Assembly: GCA_937896835.1 (NCBI GenBank)
Contig: CALBOJ010000050.1
Coordinates: forward strand, 23,134 to 87,133
Direction of reading: 5' to 3'
Origin: an uncultured Collinsella sp.
GTDB taxonomy: Bacteria; Actinomycetota; Coriobacteriia; Coriobacteriales; Coriobacteriaceae
Length of the DNA stretch: 64,000 nt
Notes under the pieces: model-generated
The model's input: only the letters and a program-made list of their open reading frames with translations
What the model was told of the DNA's origin: nothing
Databases searched by the model: none
Shown: positions 25,963-34,053 of the stretch, piece by piece
Layout: each line of letters begins with the position of its first letter
Numbering within the stretch: position 1 is the stretch's first letter
Program-made: the position numbers and the translations under genes

Positions 25963-27225
25963 TTAAGACAATCGCCGCAATCGATTTTTCAGCCGATAAA
26001 ACAGAGCCGTCGTCAACGTCAGCACCGCCAACATGGCTGCGAATACAATCGCCGGTGTCCATCGATCATATGCAACCCCGTACGTCAATTGGCCGATAGG
26101 TATTGCGCAGGAAAGGACCATGTAAACGACCGAAAGCACTTTTCCGCAGAGCTCAGTCGGCGCTGCCCGCTGAACAAACGCGATGATTTCAACCGACGCA
26201 ATGCTCGCCCACACCATGACCCATGCCGAACCAACCACAAACACGGTGAGCATGCATGCATCTGCGCCGAACAGTAGCGTGACAATGATCGGTGCGACTC
26301 CAAAACAGATCATCGCAACATATCGACATATGCCATTGAAAGAAAAACGATGCGGCCAAATGCCGACCAAGCCACTGCCGGCAAGACCACCCAAGCCCAT
26401 AGCCACCTCAACTATCCCAACGCAGGACGATTGCATGCCGAGATGCTTTGTAACAATAATGGGAGCGCCAATCATTAGCCCAACCAACGCAAGGTTCAAA
26501 ACTGCCGCAAGCAAAATCACAGCGACCAATAATGCATTTTGCAACAGATACCGAATCGACTCCCGAAAATCGTTTCGGCATGTCGTACGAGTCGCGCCGT
26601 CTCCCATCGTTTCAAATGAGGCATTTTGCTTGAGCGCGCCCCCAAACAAGAGAGCTGAAATCGCAAACGCCACCGACGCGGTTGTGCAAAGAGCATCGAT
26701 GCCAAAGTACCCATAGACTGCCGTCCCGACCACAGGGCCCAAGATATTGCTCACCATGGTCATCTGCGAAACCAATGCAGTGGCCCGCTCAACCTTCTCT
26801 TCACCCGCCATGCGCACCGTCTCAATTTGGAGCATTGGCTTCAGCAGCGATTGAGAACCATATTGAACACAAAGTATCGCTACTACGACGACCGCAAGAG
26901 GCAATGAGTGCTTCATGGGGATAGACAGCAGTGATGCAGTCATCAGAGCAATGCCGAGGGACACGAGGACCTCGCGATGTCTTCCCCTATCCGCCAAGAT
27001 TCCGCCAACCGGAGTTGCAAGTACGCCGGGTATGAACGCTATCGCCGCGACGACGCCATATAACGTTGACGATCCACTGCGATCGAACAAGTAAAGTGGA
27101 TACGCAAAGCACAGCGCCGACAGCATCGAATACGTGCACAGCTGCGCAACCAGAAGTTCCGCGAGCCTGATTGACCGCACTGTTTTTGATTTCAACGAGA
27201 CACCGACGTCTCTCAGCCCAGCCAT
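25963..27225 (-). CDS. MFS transporter, multidrug-efflux-like
   Basis: The 420-residue protein has about 12 membrane spans in two halves. The conserved MFS loop 2-3 signature is present as TPVGGILADRGRHREVLVSLG, and the second half has LAGSGLVGIWPHRFSFNG. It looks like the MFS_3 type of exporter. The ATG at 27225 has GGGGGTG about 5 bases upstream. Base composition is noticeably more AT-rich than neighbours. A TetR gene sits directly upstream and two palindromic operators lie in the 100-bp gap, so expression is probably de-repressed by a drug-like ligand. Confidence 0.88.
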   Translation of the reverse strand: MAGLRDVGVSLKSKTVRSIRLAELLVAQLCTYSMLSALCFAYPLYLFDRSGSSTLYGVVAAIAFIPGVLATPVGGILADRGRHREVLVSLGIALMTASLLSIPMKHSLPLAVVVVAILCVQYGSQSLLKPMLQIETVRMAGEEKVERATALVSQMTMVSNILGPVVGTAVYGYFGIDALCTTASVAFAISALLFGGALKQNASFETMGDGATRTTCRNDFRESIRYLLQNALLVAVILLAAVLNLALVGLMIGAPIIVTKHLGMQSSCVGIVEVAMGLGGLAGSGLVGIWPHRFSFNGICRYVAMICFGVAPIIVTLLFGADACMLTVFVVGSAWVMVWASIASVEIIAFVQRAAPTELCGKVLSVVYMVLSCAIPIGQLTYGVAYDRWTPAIVFAAMLAVLTLTTALFYRLKNRLRRLS

Positions 27226-27238
27226 AAGCCCACCCCCT

Positions 27239-27323
27239 ATACATACCACTAGTATGTATTTAATGACTTGAAAAGGGCAGCCGTGGCTACCCTCACAAAT
27301 CAATTACATACCGTTGGTATCTA
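27239..27323 (-). promoter_or_regulatory. Two palindromic operators between TetR and MFS genes
   Basis: ATACATAC-CACTA-GTATGTAT (27239-27259, arms perfect) and a second version TACATACC-GTT-GGTATCTA (27305-27323) share the half-site ACATACC. They fit a TetR-type operator controlling the MFS gene, and possibly act on transcripts from the TetR gene. Confidence 0.65.
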
Positions 27324-27325
27324 TA

Positions 27326-27988
27326 TTACCACCCGGCGCGGTCCCATACGCCCCAAATCTGCGCCGTTGTCTGAAGCACTTCATTACCCAAATCGAGCCC
27401 CACCGCGGCAGCCATCTGCGCCAAACATTGTGCGCGAGCGAGCATTCGCTCCTTGGGCTCGAGCGGACGGAACAATGGCAGCAGCCAAAGATTCGCCAAC
27501 AACGATACGGCCTCCGCCGCTTCGCGCGGGCATTCGCACGCAATGGAGCCGTCGGCGATGCCCTCCTCGATCACTGGCAAGAGACAGCCATCGGCCGACT
27601 CGTCAAATGAGCCCTGGTACTGCATCGCCAGTAGGCGCGAGCTTTTTACCGGATCTGCTGCAGGACGCATACGTGCCCATAGCTCAATTTGTGGAACAAC
27701 GGACTCGGGAGCGTACAGTCGCTTGAGCTTTTGGGCTCCGGTCATATTACCGACGCCAAGCATCGAGCGGCGGTGCTCAACAATCGGAGTCATCGCCCGA
27801 TCAAACGCGGCGTTGAAAATCTCTTCTTTGCTCTTGAAGTGATGATAGACAGCGCCCTTGGTCATGCCGTCGAGACGGTCAACGATATCTTGAATACTCG
27901 TCCCCTCATAACCCTGTGCGCAGAATAGCTCCAGTGCCGCGTCGAGAATCTTCGCGACCGTCTCCTCGGGATATTTATTGCGACCCAT
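27326..27988 (-). CDS. TetR family regulator of the MFS exporter
   Basis: The 220-residue protein begins MGRNKYPEETVAKILDAALELFCAQGYEGTSIQDIVDRLDGMTKGAVYHHFKSKEEIFNAAFD, a textbook TetR helix-turn-helix. A ligand domain follows with a C-terminal helix set. An upstream in-frame ATG at 28024 lacks a ribosome site, so 27988 (GGGCGGA upstream) is preferred. The gene precedes the MFS exporter with operator palindromes between them. Confidence 0.9.
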   Translation of the reverse strand: MGRNKYPEETVAKILDAALELFCAQGYEGTSIQDIVDRLDGMTKGAVYHHFKSKEEIFNAAFDRAMTPIVEHRRSMLGVGNMTGAQKLKRLYAPESVVPQIELWARMRPAADPVKSSRLLAMQYQGSFDESADGCLLPVIEEGIADGSIACECPREAAEAVSLLANLWLLPLFRPLEPKERMLARAQCLAQMAAAVGLDLGNEVLQTTAQIWGVWDRAGW

Positions 27989-28062
27989 AATCCGCCCATC
28001 CGCAACGCAAGCCTTGTGCCTCATTGCAGCATTTTAACGTTGCGGATGGCAGACGGTCGATT

Positions 28063-28401
28063 CTACACCGCGGCGGGGCCATGTTCGCCGGTGCGAATGC
28101 GGATGACTTCCTCGACCGGCTCGACCCAGATCTTGCCGTCGCCGACGGCGCCGGTGCGGGCGGCATTGCAGATGATGTCGACAATTCCGTCGACATGTTC
28201 ATCGGCGCAGATGAGGGTGAACTGCACCTTAGGGATCGTGTTGACAAGCAACTCGTTGCCGCGCACGTATTCCTTCCAGCCATGCTGCGCGCCGCAGCCC
28301 TGCACCTGGTTGATGGTCATGCCGCGAACATCGGCAGCAAACAGCGCGTCTTTGAGAACCTCAAGTTTTTCCTGACGGACGATCGCCGTGATCTTCTTCA
28401 T
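28063..28401 (-). CDS. glnK: P-II nitrogen regulatory protein lacking the T-loop tyrosine
   Basis: The 112-residue P-II protein integrates 2-oxoglutarate and ATP/ADP levels and plugs the ammonium channel encoded just upstream. It begins MKKITAIVRQEKLEVLKDAL and has the C-terminal signature TGAVGDGKIWVEPVEEVIRIRTGE. In the T-loop (YVRGNELLVNTIPKV) residue 51, normally the modified tyrosine, is Leu, so it cannot be uridylylated or adenylylated there. Lys58 is kept. GAGAGG lies upstream of the ATG. Gene order on the transcript is amt then glnK, with a hairpin between. Confidence 0.93.
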   Translation of the reverse strand: MKKITAIVRQEKLEVLKDALFAADVRGMTINQVQGCGAQHGWKEYVRGNELLVNTIPKVQFTLICADEHVDGIVDIICNAARTGAVGDGKIWVEPVEEVIRIRTGEHGPAAV

Positions 28402-28450
28402 AGTGAATTCCTCTCTTTAGTAAAGAAATGAATTGCCATTCAATAACGCG

Positions 28451-28549
28451 GGTTTTCCAAGTGCCCGAGATTGCCCCGAAAGAGGAGCGCCGCGTACTTC
28501 GGTACGCAAGCGACGGTTTGAGGGGCAAGGTCGGGTGCTTGGGAAAGCC
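28451..28549 (-). repeat. Intercistronic hairpin with UUCG tetraloop between amt and glnK
   Basis: GGTTTTCCAAGTGCCCGA (28451) pairs imperfectly with TCGGGTGCTTGGGAAAGCC (28531-28549), TTGCCCC with GGGGCAA inside it. The apex is GCGTAC-TTCG-GTACGC (28492-28507), a classic stable tetraloop. It begins 7 bases after the amt stop. It may uncouple or stabilise the two cistrons. Confidence 0.7.
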
Positions 28550-28555
28550 GCGCTG

Positions 28556-29833
28556 CTAATCGAGTCCGGAGAACGAGGGGTACGCGCTCTCGCCGTGCTG
28601 ACTCGCATCCAGGCCCAGTGCCTCGTCGGCCTCGTCCACGCGCAGGCTACCGTGGAACAGCGCCTTGACCACCGCGGCGATCACCAAGTCGAGCATCAGC
28701 ACAATAACGACCGTCACCACAATGCCCAGAACCTGCGAGACAAGCAGCGACACGTCGCCCGTGTAGAACAGGCCGCCCTTACCGGTCCACGAGAGCTCCG
28801 GCACGCAGAACAGGCCCGTGAGCACACCGCCCAAGATGCCGCCGATACCGTGGCAACCGAACGCGTCGAGCGCATCGTCGTAGCCGAACTTGGTCTTAAG
28901 ATGGCTGATGGCCAGGTAGCAGACGGGCGATACGATCAGGCCCATAACCAGCGCCGCCCACGGCTCGACAAAGCCCGCGCCCGGCGTGACCACCACAAGG
29001 CCCGCGACCAGACCGGTGCTGGCACCCACCAGCGTGGGGCGACCGGTGTGCACGCGCTCGACGGCAAGCCATGAGACCATGCCCGCCGCGCTGGCCGTCA
29101 CGGTGTTGAGGATGGCGAGCGCCGCCACGGCGTCGGCCTTAAACTCGCTGCCGCCGTTAAATCCAAACCAGCCAAACCAAAGCAGGCCGGCGCCCAGTGC
29201 TACAAACGGCACGTTATGCGGACGATAGCTCACCATGCCAAAGCCGCGACGACGGCCGAGCATTAAGCAGAGAATCAGGCCCGTAAGACCGGACGAAATG
29301 TGCACCACGTCGCCGCCGGCAAAGTCGAGCGCTCCGATGATGTCGCCGATAAAGGAGCCATCGCCGCCCCAAACCATGTGGGCGAGCGGCGCATAGACCA
29401 CGAGCAGCCAAATGCCCAGGAAGGCCGTCATGGCACCAAACTTAACGCGGCCGGCCAGGCTGCCCGTGACGATAGCGGCCGTGATCATGGCAAACGCCAT
29501 CTGGAAGGCGATGTTGATGATCTGAGGGTAGACGGCACCGTCCGCGGCATTGCCCTCGGCCGCCTGCAGCACCTGGTTGAGCACCGGCAGGCACAGCAGC
29601 TGGTCAAGGCCTCCAATAAACGGGCTGGAACCGTCGCCGCCGTAGGCCAGCGACCAGCCGGCAACAATCCACAGCACACCAACCAGGCCAATGGCGCCAA
29701 AGCACATAAGCATAGTGTTGATGACATTTTTGCGCCTGGACAGGCCGCCATAGAAAAACGCCAGACCCGGTGTCATTAAAAACACGAGCATGGTGCAGAT
29801 GAGCATAAACGTTGTCGATCCCGTATCGTACAT
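28556..29833 (-). CDS. amt: Ammonium transporter
   Basis: The 425-residue Amt/MEP/Rh channel conducts ammonium across the membrane. It has 11 expected spans, the N-terminal DTGSTTFMLICTMLVFLMTPGLAFFYGGLSRRKNV, and both pore histidines (VVHISSGLTGLIL and CHGIGGILGG). GFNGGSEF and LWFGWFGFN are also present. The ATG at 29833 has AAGGGAG 5 bases upstream; the frame is open further up without a ribosome site. It forms an operon with glnK, whose product gates this channel. Confidence 0.95.
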   Translation of the reverse strand: MYDTGSTTFMLICTMLVFLMTPGLAFFYGGLSRRKNVINTMLMCFGAIGLVGVLWIVAGWSLAYGGDGSSPFIGGLDQLLCLPVLNQVLQAAEGNAADGAVYPQIINIAFQMAFAMITAAIVTGSLAGRVKFGAMTAFLGIWLLVVYAPLAHMVWGGDGSFIGDIIGALDFAGGDVVHISSGLTGLILCLMLGRRRGFGMVSYRPHNVPFVALGAGLLWFGWFGFNGGSEFKADAVAALAILNTVTASAAGMVSWLAVERVHTGRPTLVGASTGLVAGLVVVTPGAGFVEPWAALVMGLIVSPVCYLAISHLKTKFGYDDALDAFGCHGIGGILGGVLTGLFCVPELSWTGKGGLFYTGDVSLLVSQVLGIVVTVVIVLMLDLVIAAVVKALFHGSLRVDEADEALGLDASQHGESAYPSFSGLD

Positions 29834-30031
29834 TCGCTCTCCCTTGGTCGCGTGGACGTTGTCGGCGCCCATAATGCGGCCGAGGGGCAACTGGTGTAGA
29901 CCAGATACGGCGTTGTTAAACGCTGCGTTGTCGAATGGAAACGGTGCCGCAATCTTGGAAACGGCGCAGCAACGGGCGCGAAACCAATGGGAAATACGCG
30001 AGCAAGGGGGCCGTGAGTGCACCCGTCCCGA

Positions 30032-31051
30032 CTAGCGCCGGAACAGCTCGTGGGCGCGGTCGCGGAGATTAGTTGCTCGAATGACACCTTCGTAGCGATT
30101 GATGCGCAGACGCGGGAAGGCGTTAAAGAAGCGTAGGTCGCGGCGGCTGAGTGACACGCTTGGCACCGGACGGCTCATGCGCTTGCCGGCAAGGCGACGA
30201 CCGAGCGACGGACGCGGCATGCTCGGCGCGGCATCGGCCACGCGGCGGGCAGCGAGTGCCAGGCCGCGAGCACCATCCGAGATAAACGTCGGCATCGAAG
30301 CCTTCTCGCGCAGGGCATCGAGCGCGGCGTCACCCAGCTCGGCCAGCCACGCGTTAACGGCACGGCTGCGGATATGCGTCTGTGCCACCGAGTCAATCGT
30401 AGAATCGGGAATACGTTCGAGCATTGAGTCCGAGGCATCGGCAAGCGACTCATTGATGCGGTCGGCAAGGTCGGCACGCACACGCTCAAGCTGATCGGAC
30501 AGGCGGCGCCAGCTGGCCAACGAGCACACCGCGTCGACCATCATCGCGACCGCGACGATAAAGGCGGACAGCCGCACAATCAGCACCGGCAAATGGCCGA
30601 GCAGGCCCAACACCGCCGGTTCCACTACGCGGCAAATGCACAACGCACCCAAGCCAAACGCGCAGGCCCAGTACAGACAAATGCGTCCGTGCAAGTTAAA
30701 CGGCAGGTGCGAGTAATCCCAAAAGCGAGCGCCCGTTGTTTTTTCCAACAGCACGCCTACGCTGTACTCAATCACGCTGCATACGAGCGCTGCAGCGACA
30801 AACTGGCTCGAGGCATCCAGAATCCCGCGCAACAGCAGCCAGCAGGCAATGCCGCCCGCGCCATAGATGGGGCAGCACGGCCCCAGCAAAAAGCCACTGT
30901 TGGCAAATCGTCCGTGATTGAGCATGGCGCATACTGTCGACTCCCATGCCCAACCGCAAAACCCGTAAAAGGCAAACGAGAGCACCAGCGCCGAGAGCGG
31001 ACAGGCAGCAAGTGTCGCGCCGTCAAATGCCATGTCGATCGCGGTCCCCAC
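30032..31051 (-). CDS. PF06541-type putative ABC-transporter permease, extended
   Basis: The N-terminal ~175 residues match the PF06541 (CmpB-like) membrane family: FAFYGFCGWAWESTVCAMLNHGRFANSGFLLGPCCPIYGAGGIACWLLL, then EYSVGVLLEKTTGARFWDYSHLPFNLHGRICLYWACAFGLGALC. Five to six spans are visible. The C-terminal ~165 residues are soluble, helical and basic, ending near RDRAHELFRR, an extension not seen in short family members. Function is unknown. The GTG at 31051 has GAGAGGG 6 bases upstream and starts 3 bases after the stop of the HD gene, so the two are translationally linked. Confidence 0.8.
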   Translation of the reverse strand: MGTAIDMAFDGATLAACPLSALVLSFAFYGFCGWAWESTVCAMLNHGRFANSGFLLGPCCPIYGAGGIACWLLLRGILDASSQFVAAALVCSVIEYSVGVLLEKTTGARFWDYSHLPFNLHGRICLYWACAFGLGALCICRVVEPAVLGLLGHLPVLIVRLSAFIVAVAMMVDAVCSLASWRRLSDQLERVRADLADRINESLADASDSMLERIPDSTIDSVAQTHIRSRAVNAWLAELGDAALDALREKASMPTFISDGARGLALAARRVADAAPSMPRPSLGRRLAGKRMSRPVPSVSLSRRDLRFFNAFPRLRINRYEGVIRATNLRDRAHELFRR

Positions 31052-31054
31052 CGT

Positions 31055-31591
31055 CTACCCTCTCCTCTTTTCGCTCGATTCGCCACTCATGCCATCGTCC
31101 GCCTCGTCCTTGCGTGGCAGACGACCGGCGACCGTCTCGCGCAGAGCGCACCATTTATCCGCCAGGCACACAATCCATGCCTCACGACACGTCGGCGGCA
31201 CCGGTACCAGCGGAAACATATGGCGCGCGATAATATTCCGCTCGCGCGGCGTCAGCTCAAAATCCTCTTCGGCACGCGCCAGGGCAAAAAATGGATGCCG
31301 AAACCCGTGCAGTCGATGGCTCGGATCGGGGTCGTGCCAATCATATAGAAAATAATCGTGCAGCAGGGCCCCGCGCAACAGCGAGGCACGGTCGACCGAA
31401 ATGCCAGCACGGCCCAAGCACTCGGCAAAGGACAGGCTCGCCCGCGCCACCGAAATCACATGCGCATACACCGTCACGTCGCCATGCTGGATAAACTCGT
31501 GCGTCAGGTCCAAGCGGCCCGCCTGGGCCAGCTGACGGGCGGCATCGTCGACCTCGTGCGCGATTTTCTCGGCACGAACGGCATCAGACAT
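31055..31591 (-). CDS. HD domain protein
   Basis: The 178-residue protein carries an HD-type metal-binding fold: EFIQHGDVTVYAHVISVARASLSF (first His), GALLHDYFLYDWH (the HD pair), and a later RHPFFALARAEEDFELTPRERNIIARHMFPLVP with further His residues. Such proteins are phosphohydrolases. This one resembles short HD proteins that occur next to PF06541 membrane proteins. GGAAGGAGG lies 6 bases before the ATG. It is the first gene of a two-gene operon with the PF06541 protein. Confidence 0.87.
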   Translation of the reverse strand: MSDAVRAEKIAHEVDDAARQLAQAGRLDLTHEFIQHGDVTVYAHVISVARASLSFAECLGRAGISVDRASLLRGALLHDYFLYDWHDPDPSHRLHGFRHPFFALARAEEDFELTPRERNIIARHMFPLVPVPPTCREAWIVCLADKWCALRETVAGRLPRKDEADDGMSGESSEKRRG

Positions 31592-31819
31592 GCTGCCTCC
31601 TTCCAGCGGCTCACGGCGGCATGCCACGGCCTGCACGCATTGAATAAAATCATCATCGAATCTACCAGTATGGCATCAGACAAAACGTTTTGCCCCGCCA
31701 GTTGGCGAATTACCGCGCCGCCGTCACATATCAAACGCCAAAATGTGCGAGACTGTTTTGTGCAATTGTGCCGGCCGAGGGAGCGCCGGCGCTCGATTCG
31801 CATGGAGTAACCAACAACG

Positions 31820-33601
31820 ATGCTGCTTACGCAAACGACAACGCCCGAGGACGTCAAGGCTCTCGACCGCGCCGAGCTTCCGCTGCTCTGCGGCGAGATC
31901 CGTCAGGCAATCCTCGAAAGCTCCGCCGCTGTCGGCGGGCACGTTGCCCCCAACCTGGGCGTCGTTGAGCTTACGGTTGCGCTTCATCGCGTGTTTAACT
32001 CCCCCATCGACAAGATTGTCTTTGACGTTTCGCACCAGACCTACGCCCACAAGGCGCTGACGGGGCGCGCGTACACTTATATCGATCCGGAGCGTTATGG
32101 TGAGGCTTCTGGCTTTGCCAATCCCGACGAGTCCGAGCACGACTTGTTTGCCATGGGCCATACCTCCACGTCGGTGAGCCTGGGCTGCGGCCTGGCACAC
32201 GCTCGTGACCTGGCGGGCGATACGTACAACGTCATTACCATCATTGGCGACGGCTCGCTTTCGGGCGGCTTGGCGTTTGAGGGCCTCGACAATGCCGCCG
32301 AACTCGACAGCAACTTGATCATCATCGTCAACGATAACGACCAGTCCATCGCCGAAAACCACGGTGGCCTGTATCGCAATCTGGCCGAGCTGCGCGCCAG
32401 CAACGGCACCTGTGAGCGCAACGTTTTCCGCGCGATGGGGCTCGACTACCGCTATCTGGACACCGGCAACGATGTGTTGGCCCTGGTCGACACGCTGCAG
32501 GAGCTGCGCGATATCGATCATCCCATCGTGCTGCACGTCTCCACCGCAAAGGGCAAGGGCTTTGAGCCAGCCCAGAGCGACCCCGAGCGCTGGCATCATG
32601 TGGGTCCGTTTGACATGGCGACTGGGCGCAAGCTCTGCCCGGGCCATCCGAGCGAGCCTGCGCCGCGCACCTATGCCGACATTACGGGCGAGGCGCTCAG
32701 CGCCGCCATCGAGCACGATCCGCAGGTCGTGGGCATCACGGCCGCCACGCCCTACATCATGGGCTTTACACCCGAGCTTCGCGCCGCGGCAGGCAAGCAC
32801 TTTGTCGACGTGGGCATTGCCGAGGAACACGCCGTGACCTTTGCCACCGCGCTTGCGCGCTCGGGCGCCAAGCCAGTCTTTGGTGTGTACGGCACGTTTT
32901 TGCAGCGCGCCTACGACGAACTGTGGCACGACCTGTGCCTCAACGACGCCCCCGCAACCATCTTGGTGTTTGGCGCGTCGATCTTTGGCACCACGTCCGA
33001 GACGCACCTCTCGTTCTTCGATATTTCCATGCTGGGCGGACTTCCCAACATGCACTACCTTGCACCTGCCTGCATGGAGGAATACCTGTCCATGCTGAGC
33101 TGGTCGCTCGACCACCGCGAGCATCCCGTGGCGATTCGCGTGCCGGGCATTGGCTTGGTAAGCCGCCCCGATCTTGCGCCCGCCGAAGACACCGACTATA
33201 GCGTCGTTCGCTACAACGTGGTACGCCAGGGACGCGACGTGGCCGTGCTCGCGCTTGGCGATTTCTTTGAGCTGGGCGAGCGCGTGACAAACCGCTTGGC
33301 CGCCGAGTACGGTATCGAGGCCACACTCGTCAACCCGCGCTTTGCAACCGAGCTCGACCGCGAGTTCCTCGACAGCCTTGCCGCCGAGCACCGCGTTGTC
33401 GTCACCCTCGAGGACGGCGTCTTGGACGGCGGCTGGGGCGAGCGTGTGGCGTGTTACCTGGCCTGCACGCCCGTGCGCACGCGCACCTTCGGCATCGCCA
33501 AGGGCTTCCCCGACCGCTACGACCCCAACGAACTGCTCGCTCAGAACGGCATGACGGCCGAGAACATGGCCGTCGAAGCCGTAAGGCTACTTAACGAGTA
33601 A
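31820..33601 (+). CDS. dxs: 1-deoxy-D-xylulose-5-phosphate synthase
   Basis: DXS condenses pyruvate and glyceraldehyde 3-phosphate with thiamine diphosphate, the entry to the MEP isoprenoid pathway. The 593-residue protein shows DVSHQTYAHKALTGR, GHTSTSVSLGCGLAHARDL, the ThDP motif GDGSLSGGLAFEGLDNA at ~143, and DVGIAEEHAVTFATALA at ~329 with the catalytic Glu. A C-terminal transketolase-C domain follows. It is somewhat shorter than the usual ~620 residues and has SHQTYAH where most DXS have GHQAYPH, so it may belong to the DXS-like branch. The ribosome site (GGAG, 12 bases before ATG) is weak. A strong terminator follows. Confidence 0.85.
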   Translation: MLLTQTTTPEDVKALDRAELPLLCGEIRQAILESSAAVGGHVAPNLGVVELTVALHRVFNSPIDKIVFDVSHQTYAHKALTGRAYTYIDPERYGEASGFANPDESEHDLFAMGHTSTSVSLGCGLAHARDLAGDTYNVITIIGDGSLSGGLAFEGLDNAAELDSNLIIIVNDNDQSIAENHGGLYRNLAELRASNGTCERNVFRAMGLDYRYLDTGNDVLALVDTLQELRDIDHPIVLHVSTAKGKGFEPAQSDPERWHHVGPFDMATGRKLCPGHPSEPAPRTYADITGEALSAAIEHDPQVVGITAATPYIMGFTPELRAAAGKHFVDVGIAEEHAVTFATALARSGAKPVFGVYGTFLQRAYDELWHDLCLNDAPATILVFGASIFGTTSETHLSFFDISMLGGLPNMHYLAPACMEEYLSMLSWSLDHREHPVAIRVPGIGLVSRPDLAPAEDTDYSVVRYNVVRQGRDVAVLALGDFFELGERVTNRLAAEYGIEATLVNPRFATELDREFLDSLAAEHRVVVTLEDGVLDGGWGERVACYLACTPVRTRTFGIAKGFPDRYDPNELLAQNGMTAENMAVEAVRLLNE

Positions 33602-33640
33602 AAACCTCCGCAAGGGAAGCACCCCTGCGGAGGTTTTTTT
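33601..33640 (+). terminator. Rho-independent terminator of dxs
   Basis: AAAACCTCCGCA pairs perfectly with TGCGGAGGTTTT around a 13-nt loop and runs into seven Ts, starting at the dxs stop codon. Confidence 0.95.
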
Positions 33641-33652
33641 CGCGGCGCGATT

Positions 33653-33870
33653 GTCTCAATCTGTAACATCTAGGGCCCGAATTCCCGTCTAACTGTTACA
33701 GATCTAGATAAGACGTCTTAGTCCCAAACCTTTGTCTCGATCTGTAACAGATAGAGACCTTTTGGCCGTCTACCTGTTACAGATCGAGACATTCGAATTC
33801 CCCTGAAGAGAAAATCTCAATCTGTAACAGTTACTCGGCAAAAATGGCTGCAGATGTTACAGATCGAGAC
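33653..33870. repeat. Six-unit array of a 16-17 bp repeat in alternating orientation
   Basis: Repeat units start at 33653, 33694, 33734, 33774, 33814 and 33855, spaced 41, 40, 40, 40 and 41 bp. Odd units read GTCTCGATCTGTAACAG (with small changes) and even units are its reverse complement CTGTTACAGATCGAGAC. Between units are six-way distinct spacers of 23-25 nt. Adjacent pairs can form three hairpins; the middle one has a perfect 17-bp stem. The array lies between the dxs terminator and the promoter of the amino acid importer and contains no gene. Confidence 0.9.
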
Positions 33871-33908
33871 AAAACAGCAAGGCATGCCGCTGCATCGGCC
33901 AGAACCGC

Positions 33909-33938
33909 CACAAAGGTGCCTGTCCCTTTATGGTAGGT
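33909..33938. repeat. REP-like palindrome S2
   Basis: CCACAAAGG, loop TGCCTGT, then CCCTTTATGG. The core GTGCCTGTCCC is the same as in S1 (10596) and is the reverse complement of the GGGACAGG core. Confidence 0.65.
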
Positions 33939-33980
33939 AGAATAACCCATAAGGTAAGTATGTTTCTGAGTTATTTCGTG

Positions 33981-34010
33981 TTGACCCATTTGAGCGGGAT
34001 GGGGTATAAC
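33981..34010 (+). promoter_or_regulatory. Sigma-70-like promoter of the amino acid importer
   Basis: TTGACC (33981-33986) and TATAAC (34005-34010) are separated by 18 bases and lie 44 bases before the start codon of the binding protein. Confidence 0.75.
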
Positions 34011-34053
34011 TCTACTCAACCGCTAGGGATTTTATTGAGAAAGGTGTTCTCCT

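Noticed and set aside
25896..26099. A + strand frame with a perfect AAGGAG site starting inside the HAD palindrome
   Set aside because: The site exists only because the palindrome mirrors the HAD ribosome site. The frame is antisense to the MFS gene and has no recognisable content.
31724..33391. A 555-codon open frame on the minus strand
   Set aside because: It is antisense to dxs, whose motifs and ThDP site are clear; the antisense product shows no recognisable fold.
33653..33870. A standard CRISPR array
   Set aside because: The repeats alternate in orientation, are only 16-17 bp long and have no cas genes nearby, so it is reported as a different type of array.
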